A stretch of 64,000 bases of DNA. Origin: Pseudomonas sp. CFII64. GTDB lineage: Bacteria > Pseudomonadota > Gammaproteobacteria > Pseudomonadales > Pseudomonadaceae. Below the pieces are notes generated by a model. That model had not been told where the DNA came from. It did no database searches and saw only the letters and a program-made list of their open reading frames with translations. A program made the translations under genes and the position numbers. Shown one piece after another: positions 26,348-34,367 of the stretch. Numbering within the stretch: position 1 is the stretch's first letter; every line of letters begins with the position of its first letter. Location: contig NZ_ATLO01000004.1 of the NCBI RefSeq assembly GCF_000416235.1, positions 310,001-374,000 of the forward strand, written 5' to 3'.

Positions 26348-26704
26348 TCACTGGGCACGGAAAAAACCGTCGTACACCAGCACCATCGTGGCGGCCACCA
26401 GCGCGCAGCCCAATAGATACGCGGCCAACGTAAGTCGCCTGGATTGGCGGGTTTCGATGGCGCGCATGATTTCGCCCACGCCATTGATCCGGCCTTCGCT
26501 CAACTCGATGCTGATGACCAGGGCCAACCCGATGGCTGGCAGTAACACCGCAGCGGCGAATACTGCGTTGTCTGGCGTGGGCAGCGCCAGAGTGACCGCC
26601 ATGGCAACGGCGCAGACGAGCAAAAGCAGGGCAATAAACTTGAAAACTTCACGCAAGGAGAGACGCCCGTCGCTGGAAATTGGCCGCCTATATTCCACTG
26701 CCAT
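26348..26704 (-). CDS. Hypothetical membrane protein (118 aa)
   Basis: The protein has 118 residues with three hydrophobic helices, near residues 21-40, 45-65 and 91-112. Between helices 2 and 3 is a polar loop, SEGRINGVGEIMRAIETRQSRR-like, which may be cytoplasmic. I do not recognise the family. The ATG at 26704 is chosen because the open frame before it (to 26902) is low-complexity and not membrane-like. No partner gene adjoins it. It is probably real, given consistent hydrophobic segments, but this is an isolated unknown. Confidence 0.5.
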   Translation of the reverse strand: MAVEYRRPISSDGRLSLREVFKFIALLLLVCAVAMAVTLALPTPDNAVFAAAVLLPAIGLALVISIELSEGRINGVGEIMRAIETRQSRRLTLAAYLLGCALVAATMVLVYDGFFRAQ

Positions 26705-27187
26705 GACCCGATTGGAAAGTTGCGTGCCGGATTTTTCCGATACCGGTGCCGCAGTCGCGCTCGATCCGCAGATAGACGACTGCCGCGCAGCGGCTGCTGC
26801 GCTTGAAATCCGCTGTCGCTCAAGGCGGATTTGCAATAGCGGGAAGCGTGTCTCATCGCGGTTGGAAATTGAGTTGTGCACATTGCGCGACGATGCTGCC
26901 ACATCACTGTCACAACCGCTCCTAAGAGCTTGATTTACCGTGGTGAATTATTAAGTCAATGAAAAACATCGTTTTTTTTAACTGGTGAAAAAATCGTCAG
27001 TTTGAGCGCAGGCCCCATTCTGTCTACGTTTGCGAGAGTTAAAGTACGGTTGTCCACTGAGTTATCCACAGGTTCTGTGGATTGTCCCAAGCGCTTGCTC
27101 TATTTCGGGCATCGTGGGTTTGGGGACTTTACCTCAGCGAGAAAAAGTGTAGAGTTGCGCGCCTCCTGATTTGCCCCCGTAGTGTTT
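26705..27187. other. 483-bp intergenic region with AT-rich patch and DnaA box
   Basis: It contains no convincing gene. The part near 26937-27000 is clearly AT-richer than its surroundings (for example CATCGTTTTTTTTAACTGG). A consensus DnaA box within a palindrome follows at 27062-27082. The region is the upstream control zone of both the 118-residue membrane protein and the Sel1-like gene. Confidence 0.6.
27062..27082. promoter_or_regulatory. DnaA box (TTATCCACA) within a palindrome
   Basis: TTATCCACA at 27062-27070 matches the consensus DnaA box exactly. ATCCACAG/CTGTGGAT with a GTT spacer is a perfect 8-bp inverted repeat at 27064-27082, so two binding sites may face each other. A weaker TTGTCCACT lies about nine bases upstream. 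It precedes the Sel1-like gene by about 105 bp. It could make this promoter DnaA-sensitive or titrate DnaA. Confidence 0.55.
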
Positions 27188-27610
27188 ATGAAGCCTCGCC
27201 CTGATCCGTCCCAAGAGCCTCGTCCTGCCTCCCACGAACTGCCGCGGTTTTCCCTGCGCGTTGCCTTGTGGCTGCTCGACAGTCCACGTCTGGGCAGCAA
27301 ACCGAGCATCAAGCATTTTGCCGGTCGCCTGCTCAAGCAGCCGGCTCGTCAAGGGGTGGTGGTGGCGCAGAGTCGGCTGGGTCAGATGCTGTGCCACGAT
27401 TGCGGCAACGCCCGTGATCGACGCATCGGTCACGAACTGCTGCGCCAGGCCGCTCGGGCTGGCGATTGCAATGCGCAATATGAATACGGCCGTTTGTGCA
27501 CGCAGGCTCCCATCAGCGAACCTCGTCAGGCCCGGCATTGGCTCGAACTGGCATCGGCCAAGGGTTCCCTCGACGCACAGCGACTGCTGGGTCAGTTGAA
27601 CCGTTACTGA
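27188..27610 (+). CDS. Sel1-repeat protein
   Basis: Protein of 140 residues. The C-terminal half contains two to three Sel1-like (TPR-type) helical repeats: VVVAQSRLGQMLCHD, AARAGDCNAQYEYGRLC and ASAKGSLDAQRLLGQL, with the usual alanine/glycine pattern. Such repeats mediate protein contacts; no catalytic motif is present. The N-terminal 45 residues are proline- and arginine-rich with a short hydrophobic patch but no clear signal peptide. The ATG at 27188 is preferred over a GTG two codons earlier. A DnaA-box palindrome lies upstream. Its partner is unknown. Confidence 0.7.
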   Translation: MKPRPDPSQEPRPASHELPRFSLRVALWLLDSPRLGSKPSIKHFAGRLLKQPARQGVVVAQSRLGQMLCHDCGNARDRRIGHELLRQAARAGDCNAQYEYGRLCTQAPISEPRQARHWLELASAKGSLDAQRLLGQLNRY

Positions 27611-27732
27611 TCCGTAGCGTCTGTGAAGACAGCCGATGTCTGGCGCAAAGGGCTGATGTGCGCATAATGCCGGGAATATGAGTTCGGCATGCCTTTACTG
27701 GCAGTGGCTCGAGACAGACACCAGGAGTCTCT

Positions 27733-29211
27733 ATGGCGATGGACCTGACCAGCCTTTTACTGGGGCTTGGTGCAGCGGCGATACCTTTATTGGCCTTAGC
27801 CTGGCAGCTCCAGCGCAAACTGGTTCGCCAGCAGGCTGAAAGCGCTTTGCTGGACGAACGTTTGAGCACTGCGCAAATGGCGCAGGACGGACTCAGCGCC
27901 CAGCTGGACGCCAGCCGCGATGAAATCAGCGATTTGAGCCAGGCCAATGCGCTCAAGCAGGCCGACCTTGCGGCGTTGCGGCGGGAAGTGGAGCTGCTGC
28001 GTCAGGAACGCGACAGTGCCCATGACGCAGCCCAGGCGTGGAGCGTTGAACGCTCCGCCAAAGAAGCCGAATTGCGCCAGCTGGACGCCCGCAGCGCTTC
28101 ATTGGCCGCCGAGCTGCGTGAGCAACAGGAAAGCCATCAGCAGCGCCTGGATGATCTTCAGGGTTCGCGAGATGAGCTGCGCGCCCAGTTCGCCGAGTTG
28201 GCCGGGAAGATTTTCGATGAGCGTGAGCAGCGCTTTGCCGAAACCAGTCAGCAGCAGCTCGGGCAGTTGCTCAATCCGCTGAAGGAACGCATTCAGTCGT
28301 TTGAAAAGCGTGTCGAAGAAAGTTACCAGCAGGAAGCCCGGGAGCGATTTTCCCTCAGCAAGGAGCTGGAGCGCTTGCAGCAGCTCAATCAGCGTCTGAG
28401 CGATGAAGCCACCAACCTGACCCGCGCGCTTAAAGGCCAGAAGACCCAAGGCAATTGGGGCGAGCTGATTCTCGAGCGGGTGCTGGAGCACGCCGGTCTG
28501 GAAAAGGGCCGCGAATATCAGACGCAAGTCAGCCTCAAAGGCCCGGACGGCGAGCGCTTTCAGCCGGATGTGTTGATCATGCTGCCGGGCGACAAGCAGG
28601 TGGTGGTCGACGCCAAAGTCAGTCTTACGGCGTACCAGCAATACGTCAGCGCCGACGACGACGTTATCGGTCAAGTGGCGTTGAAGCAGCATGTATTGTC
28701 ACTGCGCAACCACGTCAAAGGCTTGTCCGGCAAGGACTATAAACGTCTGGAGGGCCTGCACAGTCTGGATTTCGTGTTGTTGTTCGTGCCGATCGAAGCG
28801 GCTTTTTCCGCCGCGTTGCAAGCCGAGCCGAACCTGTTCCAGGAAGCCTTCGACCGCAATATCGTGATTGTCAGCCCGACGACGCTGCTGGCGACCTTAC
28901 GGGTGATCGACAGTCTCTGGAAGCAGGAACGCCAGAGCCAGAACGCCCGTGAAATTGCCGAGCGTGCCGGCTGGCTTTACGACAAATTCGTGCTGTTTAT
29001 TCAGGACCTGGATGAAGTCGGCAATCGCCTGCAGCAACTGGACAAAGCCTACAGCGCGGCGCGCAACAAGTTGACCGATGGGCGCGGCAATCTGGTCAGT
29101 CGCAGCGAGCAGCTCAAGTTGCTCGGCGCGCGGGCCAGCAAGAACCTGCCAGCGGACCTGCTGGAGCGGGCGATGACTGACGATGAAGGTCTGGCGCAGC
29201 TGCCTGAATAA
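27733..29211 (+). CDS. rmuC: DNA recombination protein RmuC
   Basis: Protein of 492 residues. It begins with a membrane-spanning helix (residues 5-22), then a long coiled coil to about residue 200 rich in Gln, Arg and Leu. The RmuC domain starts around residue 230, with the motifs KGQKTQGNWGELILERVLE, QPDVLIMLPGDKQVVVDAKVSL and LDFVLLFVPIEAAF. The core resembles a restriction-endonuclease-like fold (Asp...Asp-Ala-Lys). RmuC limits inversions at short inverted repeats in E. coli. A second ATG two codons later is also possible. A DMT transporter gene follows after 36 bp. Confidence 0.93.
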   Translation: MAMDLTSLLLGLGAAAIPLLALAWQLQRKLVRQQAESALLDERLSTAQMAQDGLSAQLDASRDEISDLSQANALKQADLAALRREVELLRQERDSAHDAAQAWSVERSAKEAELRQLDARSASLAAELREQQESHQQRLDDLQGSRDELRAQFAELAGKIFDEREQRFAETSQQQLGQLLNPLKERIQSFEKRVEESYQQEARERFSLSKELERLQQLNQRLSDEATNLTRALKGQKTQGNWGELILERVLEHAGLEKGREYQTQVSLKGPDGERFQPDVLIMLPGDKQVVVDAKVSLTAYQQYVSADDDVIGQVALKQHVLSLRNHVKGLSGKDYKRLEGLHSLDFVLLFVPIEAAFSAALQAEPNLFQEAFDRNIVIVSPTTLLATLRVIDSLWKQERQSQNAREIAERAGWLYDKFVLFIQDLDEVGNRLQQLDKAYSAARNKLTDGRGNLVSRSEQLKLLGARASKNLPADLLERAMTDDEGLAQLPE

Positions 29212-29247
29212 AAGGTGTGAGATGATCCGCCGCTTTTCTTTTCCCGA

Positions 29248-30192
29248 ATGGACTCTTCCAACATGAGCGTGATGCGCAAAAGCGCCGATGGTTTTGCCCT
29301 GCAAGTCATGCTGGTGCTGTGCGTGATCTGGGGTCTGCAGCAAGTCATGATCAAGTGGGCTGCACCCGATATCGCGCCGATCATGCAGGCGGCGGGGCGT
29401 TCCGGCATCGCTGCACTGATCGTCGGCATCGCGCTGGTTTGGCAAGGCGGTCATCGGAAAATCAGCAGCACCTGGCGCGCCGGGCTGTTGGCCGGAGCGC
29501 TGTTCGGCCTGGAGTTTTTGTTCATCGCCCAAGGGTTGGCGCTGACCAGTGCCGCGCATATGTCAGTGTTCCTTTATACCGCGCCGATCTTTACCGCCCT
29601 GGGGCTGCACTGGCGCCTGCCCAGCGAGCGGCTGCGACCGCTGCAGTGGCTGGGGATTTTTCTCGCGTTTCTGGGGATCGCCACGGCCTTCGTCGGCGGC
29701 ATGTCATTGACCAGTGTCGACCGCAACATGCTCATCGGCGATGGCCTTGGGGTACTGGCGGGAATGGCATGGGGTGCGACCACAGTCGTGGTGCGCGCAT
29801 CCCGATTGTCCGAAGCGCCGGTAACCCTGACGCTGTTTTATCAGTTGATGGTTTGTCTGGTCGGGCTGCTGCTGATTGCAGCGCTCAGCGGCCAGATCAC
29901 GCAGGTCGAGCTGACGCCGGTTGGCATTGGCAGCGTGCTGTTCCAGGGGTTGGTGGTCTCATGCGCGAGCTATCTCGCCTGGTTCTGGCTGTTGCGCCGT
30001 TATCTGGCGTCGAACCTGGCCGTGTTTTCGTTCATGACGCCGCTGTTTGGCGTGACCTTCGGCGTGCTGCTGCTGGATGAGCCGCTGAGCTTCAACTTTG
30101 TGATCGGCGCAATTCTGGTGTTGCTCGGGATTACTCTGGTCAGTGGCGAACAATGGGTTCGTCGCAAGCTGCGTGGTTTGCTCCAGCCCTAA
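29248..30192 (+). CDS. DMT-superfamily (EamA) transporter
   Basis: Integral membrane protein of 314 residues with about ten hydrophobic helices arranged as two EamA repeats, roughly residues 15-150 and 160-300. The sequence WGLQQVMIKWAAPDIAPI is typical of the first repeat. The conserved C-terminal pattern is LTPLFGV-like (FMTPLFGVTFGVLLLDEPLS). The substrate is unknown; relatives export amino acids or metabolites. Translation may start at 29248 or at the ATG at 29263. It is close behind rmuC and may be co-transcribed with it. Confidence 0.85.
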   Translation: MDSSNMSVMRKSADGFALQVMLVLCVIWGLQQVMIKWAAPDIAPIMQAAGRSGIAALIVGIALVWQGGHRKISSTWRAGLLAGALFGLEFLFIAQGLALTSAAHMSVFLYTAPIFTALGLHWRLPSERLRPLQWLGIFLAFLGIATAFVGGMSLTSVDRNMLIGDGLGVLAGMAWGATTVVVRASRLSEAPVTLTLFYQLMVCLVGLLLIAALSGQITQVELTPVGIGSVLFQGLVVSCASYLAWFWLLRRYLASNLAVFSFMTPLFGVTFGVLLLDEPLSFNFVIGAILVLLGITLVSGEQWVRRKLRGLLQP

Positions 30193-30389
30193 ACTGTGTC
30201 TGCGCATGTCCTGCGCTGCCGTTGGTCGTTTAAATACGTGGGATGAGCCGCATAGCTGTCACATTGAGCACATCTGGAAAAATGTTTTTTCCGCGACACT
30301 CGGTAGCAGGCGTAAAGTGTGAAATAGCACTATTCTGTTGAAGCGGCTTGAAGATGTCGGTCGTCGAGTATTTCCCTGAAGGGGGCTTT

Positions 30390-30521
30390 ATGAATACCAA
30401 ACTGCAAGAATGGCTTCACGATCTGGGCGTTGCCTTGGGTCTTATCGAACGGCCCAAACTGCAACCGATTCCGGTGCGCAGCAACGACAAGCACGATAAA
30501 CACCGCCGTCCACGTCGGTAG
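30390..30521 (+). CDS. Small basic hypothetical protein (43 aa)
   Basis: A 43-residue frame begins ATG at 30390 after a GGGGGC-rich stretch and encodes MNTKLQEWLHDLGVALGLIE followed by a basic tail ending HRRPRR. The first half would form an amphipathic helix; the end is strongly positive and might bind nucleic acid or membrane. It has its own intergenic space of nearly 200 bp upstream and none of the shadow-frame features. I believe similar short proteins are conserved in Pseudomonas, but the function is unknown. Confidence 0.55.
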   Translation: MNTKLQEWLHDLGVALGLIERPKLQPIPVRSNDKHDKHRRPRR

Positions 30522-30602
30522 TCGAAACGGCGTCTTCTGCCGGGGCGCGTCCGCGTCCCGTCGTGGATAACAGGCCCTGAATGCTGGCCTGACCTTCCTT
30601 CT

Positions 30603-30905
30603 TTATTCCTTGCTTGTATCTTCGCGGTTCCTGCGTGATCGCTGCAGCCTGTGATTCGCCAGGTCTTCAATTAGCTCGGTCAGCTCGGTCAAGGTGAAAT
30701 CCTCCGGTCTATTGATAGCTTTTGCTCGTTGAATTGCCGGAAATTCTACCCCGTAGTCACTTTGCAACTGGTCGAACAGTTCGTTCACATCGTCCTCGTC
30801 AAGCATCAAATCCTTGAAACTCGAATTTTCATGAATCTCTGACTTGTCGACCAGAATGATGCCTATCGCGTCGAAGACGTGTTGCTGGATTTCGCTGCGC
30901 TTCAT
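30603..30905 (-). CDS. Acyl-carrier-protein-like protein lacking the prosthetic-group serine
   Basis: Protein of 100 residues with an acyl-carrier-like four-helix pattern: MKRSEIQQHVFDAIGIIL, then SSFKDLMLDEDDVNELFDQL, then YGVEFP. In true carrier proteins the segment after the loop reads D-S-L, and the serine bears phosphopantetheine. Here it is D-E-D, so the carrier function should be lost. The C-terminus ends in a basic tail (HRLQRSRRNREDTSKE). It could be a structural or regulatory carrier mimic; relation to the DUF1493 type is possible. It has its own promoter gap and no fatty-acid neighbour. Confidence 0.75.
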   Translation of the reverse strand: MKRSEIQQHVFDAIGIILVDKSEIHENSSFKDLMLDEDDVNELFDQLQSDYGVEFPAIQRAKAINRPEDFTLTELTELIEDLANHRLQRSRRNREDTSKE

Positions 30906-31071
30906 GAAAGCCCCTGTTATCCGTCATTTAGAGGATCAGCCCCAACGTCCATAAAACAGGGTGTTTCCATATCGATCCGTGCACATGTGGGCTGTACAGC
31001 AATCCTTGCCACTGCATCATCAAGGCTAGCTCAAATCCGCCGCGACTCCGGGCACAGGAAGCTTCAGATGT

Positions 31072-31101
31072 AAAAAAGGATGTCCGTAGACATCCTTTTC
31101 T
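31072..31101 (-). terminator. Terminator after the NCS1 transporter gene
   Basis: The stem AAAAGGATGTC/GACATCCTTTT has a small loop CGTA. Read on the minus strand it ends in a T run. It lies 25 bp beyond the stop of the minus-strand transporter. Confidence 0.85.
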
Positions 31102-31125
31102 CTATACGCCGACTACCGGCAGTCT

Positions 31126-32649
31126 TCAGGCAACCGTCTGTTCCGTGACAGGCGCAGCGTCATGGGGTTTCTGGCTGCGCACATCGTTGGGGCCATACAC
31201 AGCGGCAGGTTCCGGGAACAGACTCAACAGCGCCAGATACACCAGCGATGCGAGGCCGAGGGTCACCGGCAGGCTGATGTCGATGCCTTGGGCGAGATTG
31301 CCCAGCGGACCGACGAACTGCCCCGGCAGGTTCACGAAGCATAATCCGACCAGCGCGCTTGGAATCCAGGCACCCAGCCCGCGCCAGTTCCAGCCGTGGC
31401 TGAACCAGTAACGACCACCTTTCTCGCCACGGGTGAAGACTTGCAGGTCGTCCGGGCAATAGAAGCCGCGCCGCACCAGCAGGCCGATGATCATGATCAC
31501 CATCCACGGCGTGGTGCAGGTGATGATCAGCACCGCGAAGGTTGAAACGCTTTGCACCAGGTTAGCGGCAAAGCGCCCGATGAAGATGAACGCGATAGAC
31601 ATCACACCGATCAGCAGCGTGGCCTTGACCCGTGACAGCACGCGCGGGAACACGCTGGACATGTCCAGCCCGGTGCCATACAGCGACGTCGTGCCGGTGG
31701 ACATGCCGCCGATCACGGCAATCAGACAAACCGGCAGGAAGAACCAGGTAGGCGACACTGCCAGCAGGCCGCCGACGTAGTTATTAGCGGCGATGTAGTC
31801 CGGCGCCTTGATGGCGACGATGGTCGCGGTGGCCAGGCCGAACAGGAACGGAATCAGCGTGGCCGTCTGGGCGCCGATCACCGCCAGCATGATCTGTCGC
31901 TTGGGCGTGTCCCTTGGAATGTAGCGCGACCAGTCGCCGAGAAACGCGCCAAACGACACCGGATTGCTCATGGCAACGAGCGCCGAGCCGATAAACGCGG
32001 CCCAGAAACCTTCCTGGCCCATGGCAACGGTGCCGGCAAAGCCTGCATCAAACGGCCCGGCAAAGGCGAAGATGCCCAGCAGGAACAGCAGGCTCGCCGC
32101 CCAGACCGCGATCTTGTTGACCCACAACATGAAGCGGAAGCCATAGATGCAGACGGTCAGTACCAATATGGCGAATAAGCCGTAGGCCAGGCCAAGCGTC
32201 AGGTCGGTTTCCGGCAGATTGATCAGGCGCTTCGCACCGCCGATCAACGCATCGCCTGAGCTCCAGACCGACAGCGAGAAGAAGGCAATGGCGGTGAGCA
32301 GCGACAGAAACGAACCGACGATTCGCCCATGCACGCCGAAATGCGCGCCGGACGATACGGCGTTGTTGGTGCCGTTGAGCGGGCCGAACAGACCCATTGG
32401 TGCGAGGATGATCGAACCGACCAATACGCCGAGGACGATTGCCCAGACGCCCGCCTGGAACGACAGGCCGAACAACACGGGAAAACTGCCCAGCACTGCC
32501 GTGGCAAAGGTATTGGCACCACCGAAAATCAGTCGGAACAAATCCCGGGGAGTGGCACTGCGGGCGTGATCGGGAATCTGTTCGACGCCGAAGGTTTCGA
32601 TGCTGCTGGCGGGACGTTGTGTGGGGGCACGCTGTTTATTGTTATCCAT
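31126..32649 (-). CDS. NCS1-family purine/cytosine permease-like transporter
   Basis: Integral membrane protein of 507 residues with about twelve helices. The N-terminal region has FGVEQIPDHARSATPRDLF, then WAIVLGVLVGSIILAPMG and GPLNGTNNAVSSGAHFG, which match the nucleobase:cation symporter-1 pattern. NCS1 proteins import purines, pyrimidines or hydantoins. Here the gene lies 57 bp downstream of the NTF2-like gene and shares direction with gbuA, so guanidinobutyrate or a related guanidine compound is a reasonable substrate guess. In P. aeruginosa a transporter stands in the same place beside gbuA. Confidence 0.85.
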   Translation of the reverse strand: MDNNKQRAPTQRPASSIETFGVEQIPDHARSATPRDLFRLIFGGANTFATAVLGSFPVLFGLSFQAGVWAIVLGVLVGSIILAPMGLFGPLNGTNNAVSSGAHFGVHGRIVGSFLSLLTAIAFFSLSVWSSGDALIGGAKRLINLPETDLTLGLAYGLFAILVLTVCIYGFRFMLWVNKIAVWAASLLFLLGIFAFAGPFDAGFAGTVAMGQEGFWAAFIGSALVAMSNPVSFGAFLGDWSRYIPRDTPKRQIMLAVIGAQTATLIPFLFGLATATIVAIKAPDYIAANNYVGGLLAVSPTWFFLPVCLIAVIGGMSTGTTSLYGTGLDMSSVFPRVLSRVKATLLIGVMSIAFIFIGRFAANLVQSVSTFAVLIITCTTPWMVIMIIGLLVRRGFYCPDDLQVFTRGEKGGRYWFSHGWNWRGLGAWIPSALVGLCFVNLPGQFVGPLGNLAQGIDISLPVTLGLASLVYLALLSLFPEPAAVYGPNDVRSQKPHDAAPVTEQTVA

Positions 32650-32706
32650 GACCTGCTCCGATCATTGGGTGCTTGTGGAGTACTGCTTGTTTTAAGGGAA
32701 TAGCGA

Positions 32707-33093
32707 TTAGGGGATAGCCGACAAATGTTCGTGAACGGCGAGCCAGTTCCCGGACGCCTGGCGGGCAAACACGATGGTTTCGCGTTCGTGGCTGATGCTT
32801 TGTTCGCCTGCTACGCGTAACTCGGTGGTCACGTCGTGGAGAAAAATTGCCACATCGCCATACAGGCTGACATGGGCGTTGCTGGATACGCATGACAGCA
32901 CTTCAAACCCCTCTTCCCGCCAGCTGTCCCACAACGTTTGATAAGCGCTGCGGCTGAGCAGCGGTTTTTCCAGGGTGTAGAAAACGAAAGTCGCATCCGG
33001 GCTGAATGCGCCGAAATACGTATGGCGGTTATTGCTGGCGAACGCCGTCACCAGATCGGCGGCGGCTTGCAGTACGTTGTTGTGGTCGCTCAT
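32707..33093 (-). CDS. NTF2-like / SnoaL-like protein in the gbu cluster
   Basis: Protein of 128 residues with the alpha+beta-barrel pattern of nuclear transport factor 2-like proteins (DUF4440/SnoaL type): a helical start AAADLVTAFASNN, FSPDATFVFYTLEKPLLSR, and the strands VAIFLHDVTTELRV and RETIVFARQASGNWLAVHEHLS. Such proteins bind small ligands or act as modest enzymes. It lies between the transporter and gbuA, separated from gbuA by a REP-like palindrome, and may tune guanidino-compound use. No catalytic residues can be assigned. Confidence 0.8.
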   Translation of the reverse strand: MSDHNNVLQAAADLVTAFASNNRHTYFGAFSPDATFVFYTLEKPLLSRSAYQTLWDSWREEGFEVLSCVSSNAHVSLYGDVAIFLHDVTTELRVAGEQSISHERETIVFARQASGNWLAVHEHLSAIP

Positions 33094-33118
33094 GTGCAGT
33101 CCTCCTTATTGCCTTTGC

Positions 33119-33206
33119 AGGAGCGAGGCTTGCCCGCGAAGAACGCTAACGCGGTGTGTCTGGCACAACGCGGCGGTTCGTTCGCGGGCAAGCCTCGCTC
33201 CAACGG
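33119..33206. repeat. REP-like palindromic element upstream of the NTF2-like gene
   Basis: The left arm GAGCGAGGCTTGCCCGCGAA and the right arm TTCGCGGGCAAGCCTCGCTC are perfect inverse copies at about 20 positions, with an inner GCGGTG.../...CGCGGCG region. It is a near twin of the element at 5474-5555. It lies between gbuA and the NTF2-like gene. Confidence 0.85.
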
Positions 33207-33220
33207 GTCGTCGTTTGTCG

Positions 33221-34171
33221 TTAACGATGGGTCACACCCGGCAAGACACAGAGCATTTCGTAGAGCAGGTTGGCGCCCAGCAGGGACGTGTTGCCGGTGG
33301 TGTCATACGGAGGCGAGACTTCCACCAGATCGCAGCCGACCAGATCCAGGCCCTGGCAGCCGCGGATGATTTCGATGCCTTGAATGGTGGTCAGGCCACC
33401 AATTTCCGGGGTGCCAGTGCCAGGCGCCCAGGCCGGGTCGATGCCGTCGATATCGAAACTCAGGTAAACCGGACCACCAGCGACTTTCTCGCGAACTTCA
33501 GCCATCAGCGGCGCCAGGGATTTGTGCCAGCACTCTTCGGCCTGAACCACGCGGAAGCCCTGTTTGCGGCTCCAGTTGAAGTCTTCGGCGGTATAACCCT
33601 GAGCGCGCAGGCCAATTTGCACCACGCGATCACAGTCCAGCAAACCCTCTTCAACCGCGCGGCGGAAGGTGGTGCCGTGGGCGATTTTCTCGCCAAACAT
33701 GTGATCGTTGACGTCAGCGTGAGCATCGATGTGCACCAGGCCAACCTTGCCGTGTTTCTTGTGAATGGCGCGCAGGATCGGCAGGGTAATGGTGTGGTCG
33801 CCGCCCAGCGTCATCGGCACCACGTCATGGGTGAGGATTTCGTCGTAGGCTTCTTCGATGATGCGCACGGCGTCCAGCAGATTGAAGGTGTTGATCGCCA
33901 CGTCGCCGATATCGGCCACTGACAGTGAGTCAAACGGCGCAGCACCGGTTGCCATGTTGTAGGGGCGAATCATCACCGATTCAGCGCGAATTTCACGCGG
34001 GCCGAAACGGGTGCCAGCGCGCAGCGAGGTGCCGATATCCAGTGGCACGCCGACAAAGGCAGCGTCCAGACCGGCCGCGGATTGCAGGTGCGGCAAGCGC
34101 ATCATGGTGGCAATACCGGCGAAGCGCGGCATTTCGTTGCCGCCCAGTGGTTGGTGAAAAATCTTTTCCAC
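33221..34171 (-). CDS. gbuA: Guanidinobutyrase
   Basis: Ureohydrolase of 316 residues that hydrolyses 4-guanidinobutyrate to 4-aminobutyrate and urea. Binuclear manganese ligands appear in GGDHTITLP, HIDAHADVND and SFDIDGIDPAWAPGTG. The N-terminus HQPLGGNEMPRFAGIATMMRLPH and the overall sequence are those of Pseudomonas GbuA and not of arginase. The start is GTG at 34171 with GAGG upstream. It is divergent from gbuR, which in P. aeruginosa activates it in response to 4-guanidinobutyrate. A LysR-type palindrome sits in the shared promoter. Confidence 0.95.
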   Translation of the reverse strand: MEKIFHQPLGGNEMPRFAGIATMMRLPHLQSAAGLDAAFVGVPLDIGTSLRAGTRFGPREIRAESVMIRPYNMATGAAPFDSLSVADIGDVAINTFNLLDAVRIIEEAYDEILTHDVVPMTLGGDHTITLPILRAIHKKHGKVGLVHIDAHADVNDHMFGEKIAHGTTFRRAVEEGLLDCDRVVQIGLRAQGYTAEDFNWSRKQGFRVVQAEECWHKSLAPLMAEVREKVAGGPVYLSFDIDGIDPAWAPGTGTPEIGGLTTIQGIEIIRGCQGLDLVGCDLVEVSPPYDTTGNTSLLGANLLYEMLCVLPGVTHR

Positions 34172-34249
34172 GGGATTGCCTCATCGTTGGTTTGAATGGG
34201 TCGATTCTGGGAAGTGGGGCAGCAGGGAACAATCGCTGGGGCGAAATAC

Positions 34250-34273
34250 TTAGTTTAGAGATTTCGAAACTAA
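34250..34273. promoter_or_regulatory. LysR-type operator between gbuA and gbuR
   Basis: The inverted repeat TTAGTTT-N10-AAACTAA lies 79 bp upstream of the gbuA start and 95 bp upstream of the gbuR start. The T-N11-A-like spacing is that of LysR-family recognition sites. It is likely where GbuR binds to control gbuA and itself. Confidence 0.65.
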
Positions 34274-34367
34274 TCTGCTTTTGAGCTAAGCTGCGCGGCC
34301 AGAATATATAGTCGGACGGATGAACCGTAGGTCGCCAGATCAGCAATCCAGGAACCCAGGAACCCCC

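Noticed and set aside
27062..27082. Chromosomal replication origin
   Set aside because: Only one exact DnaA box and one palindrome are present, with none of the usual origin genes nearby.
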